Positions 61,073-64,000 of a stretch of DNA of 64,000 nucleotides are shown piece by piece (the stretch's first letter is position 1; every line of letters begins with the position of its first letter). The translations under genes and the position numbers were made by a program. This stretch comes from CANLBN01 sp050633525 (GTDB lineage Bacteria; Pseudomonadota; Gammaproteobacteria; Pseudomonadales; Cellvibrionaceae), in the NCBI GenBank assembly GCA_050633525.1, contig JBOEGR010000013.1, positions 102,063 to 166,062 on the forward strand. Reading direction: 5' to 3'. A model generated the notes under the pieces. The model searched no databases and had not been told where the DNA came from. It saw only the letters and a program-made list of their open reading frames with translations.

Positions 61073-61345
61073 ATGAGTGAATATGATATTCAAGGTACAT
61101 CAGATGGTTGGGTCTTTTTTGTTAAAGTCAGTTTTGCGGTGGCGATCGTGGCGGTTGCAGCGGGCATATTTTTGGTTCCTGGCAGTTTATTAATAAAAGG
61201 TTACTTTGCTTTAAGTTCTTTATTCTTAGTGAGCGCAACGATTACCTTATCAAAAACCATGCGTGATCAACATGAGGCAAATCGCTTGATCAATAAAGTC
61301 AGCGAAGCGCGTACGACAAAAATGATTAACGAGATGGCAAAGTAG
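61073..61345 (+). CDS. YiaA/YiaB family inner-membrane protein
   Basis: 90 residues from the ATG at 61073, which has GGAG eight bases upstream; an ATG at 61052 lacks one. Two helices, about 13-35 and 41-60, end in the family segment TLSKTMRDQHEANRL. YiaA-like proteins are small inner-membrane proteins, often stress-related. Directly followed by a pspA-like gene, suggesting a membrane-stress unit. Confidence 0.82.
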   Translation: MSEYDIQGTSDGWVFFVKVSFAVAIVAVAAGIFLVPGSLLIKGYFALSSLFLVSATITLSKTMRDQHEANRLINKVSEARTTKMINEMAK

Positions 61346-61355
61346 GAGAGCGATG

Positions 61356-62027
61356 ATGGGAATTTTAACTAAATTGGCGACTTTAACCCGAGGCGCTGCT
61401 AGAGAATCGGCAGAAGTGCTATTGGATGCCAATGCGATTCGTATTTTTGAACAAGAAATTGTCGATGTTGAAAATACGATCCGTTTGCGAAAACAATCTA
61501 TGAGCGAGGTGTTAGTTGCACGTAAGCAAGTAGATCGAGAAATTGAATCGGTTCAAGATGTTATTGAAAAGCGGGAGGCTCAGGCCAGTGAGTTATTAAA
61601 TGAGAACGATAAAACCGATTTGGTAGAAGAGATTGCAGCGGATATTGTGCAGTACGAAACCATGTTATCTGACCTAAAATCGCAAAGCGAAGTGATGTCT
61701 AAACGCATTATGAAAACAGAAACGACTTTGCGTAAAAGCCTCGCTGAAATAACGCAATACCGTCGTGACTTGCGTTTGGCTAAAGCGAAACAAATGAATA
61801 CCAGTGTTTTAGCGAAGGAAAGTAACTTACCAAAACAGTTGAGTGAGTTAGAACATACCCGCCAGCATGTAACCGGATTGCAAACGGGTGATGATGATAG
61901 GGAAAGTGTGTGGGAAGAAATGGAAGGTCGAGTTGGTACGCATGATGTTAATAAAAAACTAAGCGATCTTGAACAACAAAAGAAGAAAGATGTGGTATTG
62001 GCACGAATTAAAAAAACATCTTCTTAA
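61356..62027 (+). CDS. PspA/IM30 (ESCRT-III-like) membrane-stress protein
   Basis: 223 residues. The ATG at 61356 has AGGAG seven bases upstream; 61353 is also in frame. It is almost wholly helical: LLDANAIRIFEQEIVDVENTI, then a long coiled coil to about 170 and a C-terminal helix. PspA proteins polymerise on damaged inner membrane. The usual amphipathic N-terminal helix is present as GILTKLATLTRGAA. Operon with YiaA, 7-10 bp apart. Confidence 0.85.
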   Translation: MGILTKLATLTRGAARESAEVLLDANAIRIFEQEIVDVENTIRLRKQSMSEVLVARKQVDREIESVQDVIEKREAQASELLNENDKTDLVEEIAADIVQYETMLSDLKSQSEVMSKRIMKTETTLRKSLAEITQYRRDLRLAKAKQMNTSVLAKESNLPKQLSELEHTRQHVTGLQTGDDDRESVWEEMEGRVGTHDVNKKLSDLEQQKKKDVVLARIKKTSS

Positions 62028-62030
62028 TAT

Positions 62031-62058
62031 TAAAGGGGTTTATCCCCTTTATTTTTTT
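62031..62058 (+). terminator. Rho-independent terminator after pspA
   Basis: TAAAGGGG/CCCCTTTA, eight pairs with a five-base loop, followed by TTTTTTT. Four bases after the stop codon. Confidence 0.92.
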
Positions 62059-62566
62059 AAATTGTATGACGAATATGAAAACACAACCTCCAATATATGG
62101 CGGCATACCAAATGCTGAAAGGAATCACGTCAACAAAGTTAGTTTGGATTTCTTCTTCGGTTTGATATGCGTAGAAATAGTATAGAAAATATAAAATAAG
62201 AATTGGTATCAGATAGACTAAAAATCTAATAGATAGCACAAAACAAATAGCAAAATATTTACCAATAAAATCATTTCCTGAGTTGGCCCCGTTTGATTTA
62301 TAGGCAAAATAAGTGCCTATGCTTGGTATTAATACGTTTAAGATATTATTTACAATATCCCACTTGTTGGGGTTCTCAGTTGGAATGTAAGCCATGGCCT
62401 CAAGACAAATTGCGCCTAATACTATGTAAAGGATTAGATATATAAATTTTTGTTTCTCGGTTAGCTTGTTCTCTCTTATGCTTTCTTTTAGTTTTTCTAT
62501 TTTCCAAAAATACATTCGAATTTCCATTTTCCTATTGTAGTATAATAATTTGAGTGATTTTCCCAT
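62057..62566 (-). CDS. Four-helix membrane protein, hypothetical
   Basis: 169 residues with hydrophobic segments at about 44-62, 72-88, 101-126 and 148-162. Unrecognised family. Alternative starts lie within the first 20 codons and none has a strong ribosome site; an internal Met at residue 12 or 18 is possible. It overlaps the terminator of pspA at its 3' end. Confidence 0.5.
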   Translation of the reverse strand: MGKSLKLLYYNRKMEIRMYFWKIEKLKESIRENKLTEKQKFIYLILYIVLGAICLEAMAYIPTENPNKWDIVNNILNVLIPSIGTYFAYKSNGANSGNDFIGKYFAICFVLSIRFLVYLIPILILYFLYYFYAYQTEEEIQTNFVDVIPFSIWYAAIYWRLCFHIRHTI

Positions 62567-62632
62567 GTTCTTAATGAAATATGAAAAATCTTACGGTTGT
62601 TCTCAATGAGAAAAAATGTGCAGCCTCCTTTA

Positions 62633-63793
62633 TTAAGAGTCACGCTTAAAAGGATAAGCCAATTGCCCTAAAAACGTTCTCGGTAAACGTTTGGTCGTGC
62701 CATACTCTTTCGGCCAATGTTCAACCGGCATATGGTAAGTGCCAAACAATTTATCATACAGTGGAAGGTGTACGGCGTAGTTAGTGTCGATGGCTGGTGC
62801 GTCGGAGCTGTGATGCCAGTGATGGTATTGTGGTGTCACAATAAGGTATTTTAAAGGGCCAAAAGGAATGCTTAAGTTGGAGTGGACAATGATGGCTTGC
62901 AAGGCGGCAAAGGTCACGTAAATATCTAAGGCGGCTTTATCTGGCCCTAATAAGTACAGCGGCACCATCGCAATGGAGCGGTCCACAATGGTTTGCATAA
63001 TATGATTACGTGAGCCGGCTAACCAGTCCATATGCTCAACTGAGTGATGCACCGCGTGAACATTCCATAAACGCGGAACTTCGTGAAAAAAACGATGGGA
63101 CCAATACAAAACAAAATCGGCGCATAAAATAATAATGACGACTTGTGCTAATAAGGGCAGACTTTGCAATGCGTTTTGTAAGTCTGCATTCGCGGCCCAG
63201 TGAAAGACGGTGACCACAAAATAGTTGCCTATCAGTAGTAGGACGGCAATCAATAAATGGTTAAAACAGAAATACCATAAGTCGAGTTTCCATTCAGGCC
63301 TTAAGATAGCTTGTTCTTTGTATTTTGGAAAAATCTTTTCAAGAAAAGTGAAAATAACAACGGATGCGATCAGCGCTAGAATGAGCCAATCTAAACCTAA
63401 GGATAATGGGCTGGGCTTAACGGCCTCGACAGGGACATTGTAGCCGCCCAAAAATAAAGCGACTGCGCTGAACAGGGCGCCAATCGCACCTAGCCTACGA
63501 CGTTTACCTAAGATAAACGTCAGTAGAGCAAAGCCAAACGAGGCCCAGATACCAATCATTAATACCACTTTGAGTGTTTCGCCGTCGTAAGCTTGGCGTA
63601 AGTCAGTTGTGGTCAGGTAGGTGGGAAATAAATAACAAAGAACGGCCAGAAAGCTGAGTATGCCTAAGCTACAGGCAATGTAGCCACTAATATTGCCATC
63701 ACCCATTTTGAACTCCCGATCGGACATGTCGATCGTTTGTCTTTCTTCATACTGGTGAGGTTTTTGTGGCTGTTCGCCCTGTTGTTGGGTCAT
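62633..63793 (-). CDS. Sterol desaturase / fatty-acid hydroxylase family protein
   Basis: 386 residues. Several membrane helices surround the di-iron histidine clusters HRFFHEV, NVHAVHHSVEH and HHWHHSS. A long hydrophilic N-terminus (about 40 residues) precedes the first helix. These enzymes hydroxylate or desaturate lipids using O2; bacterial substrates vary (fatty acids, hopanoids, carotenoids). AAGGAAGGACACAAC precedes the ATG. Divergent from hisF. Confidence 0.88.
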   Translation of the reverse strand: MTQQQGEQPQKPHQYEERQTIDMSDREFKMGDGNISGYIACSLGILSFLAVLCYLFPTYLTTTDLRQAYDGETLKVVLMIGIWASFGFALLTFILGKRRRLGAIGALFSAVALFLGGYNVPVEAVKPSPLSLGLDWLILALIASVVIFTFLEKIFPKYKEQAILRPEWKLDLWYFCFNHLLIAVLLLIGNYFVVTVFHWAANADLQNALQSLPLLAQVVIIILCADFVLYWSHRFFHEVPRLWNVHAVHHSVEHMDWLAGSRNHIMQTIVDRSIAMVPLYLLGPDKAALDIYVTFAALQAIIVHSNLSIPFGPLKYLIVTPQYHHWHHSSDAPAIDTNYAVHLPLYDKLFGTYHMPVEHWPKEYGTTKRLPRTFLGQLAYPFKRDS

Positions 63794-63918
63794 GTTGTGT
63801 CCTTCCTTGTTATCAGAGTGGTCTTAATGCCGCCAAGCGACACCGAGGTAAGTAAGGTGGGTATGTTAAAACGTTTTTATTGTTTTGAATAGTTTGCTCT
63901 TATACATCGCTGTGAGCG

Positions 63919-63924
63919 TATAAT
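63919..63924 (+). promoter_or_regulatory. -10-like TATAAT upstream of hisF
   Basis: TATAAT then GCGCCCC, 39 bases before the hisF start. TTGCTC at 63894-63899 could be a weak -35 at 19-bp spacing. It would give hisF a promoter of its own now that it is away from hisBHA. Confidence 0.45.
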
Positions 63925-63962
63925 GCGCCCCTAGTATTGATCTATATCCAATGAGTTGATTT

Positions 63963-64000
63963 ATGCCCCTAGCTAAACGAATTATTCCCTGTCTCGATGT
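63963..64000 (+). CDS. hisF: Imidazole glycerol phosphate synthase cyclase subunit, N-terminal fragment
   Basis: Only the first 12 codons are in the window: MPLAKRIIPCLD, the conserved HisF N-terminus whose Asp is catalytic. The enzyme joins PRFAR and ammonia delivered by HisH. It continues past the right edge. Its distance from hisA is treated as a finding. Confidence 0.9.
   Translation, partial: MPLAKRIIPCLD

Overview
The window looks like a chromosomal segment of a moderately AT-rich marine gammaproteobacterium. The core blocks resemble pseudomonad, Cellvibrio-type and enteric relatives: purEK, an AsmA protein, hisB-hisH-hisA, an Entner-Doudoroff operon, a YhaJ/YqjF/YqjG/YhaK-like detoxification cluster, YebG behind a SOS box, and an LplT-PlsC-Aas fusion. 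I cannot name the genus from sequence alone.

Layout. 1-2.3 kb: the end of a GGDEF protein with a degenerate motif, a small membrane protein, a K+-channel-like protein and a peroxiredoxin-glutaredoxin hybrid. 2.4-6.5 kb: a LysR regulator divergent from doxX, azoR, glutathionyl-hydroquinone reductase and pirin genes, a quinone/nitroaromatic stress module. 6.5-22.5 kb: a polyol catabolic block, with fructokinase divergent from a mannitol/sorbitol ABC transporter (smoEFGK-like), an AraC regulator, mannitol 2-dehydrogenase, a porin, then zwf-pgl-edd-eda-gap and a convergent mgsA. It reads as a complete route from external polyol to pyruvate and glyceraldehyde-3-phosphate, except that no phosphoglucose isomerase gene is seen here. 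22.8-31 kb: small hypothetical genes, purEK, asmA and hisBHA.

hisF begins only at 63,963, about 33 kb after hisA, although the two are normally adjacent. The intervening DNA is accessory: an esterase lipoprotein, a GFA protein, a VIT/VWA protein with a GlyGly-CTERM-like tail, twin small secreted proteins, yebG, a cyclophilin and a TetR/SDR pair with clear operators (31-42 kb). Then comes a cassette-like region (42-51 kb), followed by an acyltransferase/acyl-ACP synthetase fusion, a LysR/GST/flavo-iron-sulfur cluster, YiaA-PspA and a sterol-desaturase-like enzyme (51-64 kb).

The 42-51 kb stretch is the most unusual part. It carries about a dozen small, mostly minus-strand ORFs. Six of them start just after GTTRRRY-like boxes, and at least six minus-strand ORFs end at RYYYAAC-like boxes. 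One complete attC-like hairpin is present, with a single extrahelical base. This is what an integron cassette array looks like, but no integrase gene is visible, so I call it a candidate CALIN (attC cluster lacking integrase). The junctions are riddled with three families of short palindromic repeats. One of these repeats is split by an IS4-family element with perfect 19-bp ends, an 11-bp target duplication and a broken transposase. Several cassette ORFs have ends made of repeat sequence.

I saw no tRNA, rRNA, CRISPR array or recognisable anti-phage system. All functional names come from motif recognition by eye; none was checked by database search.
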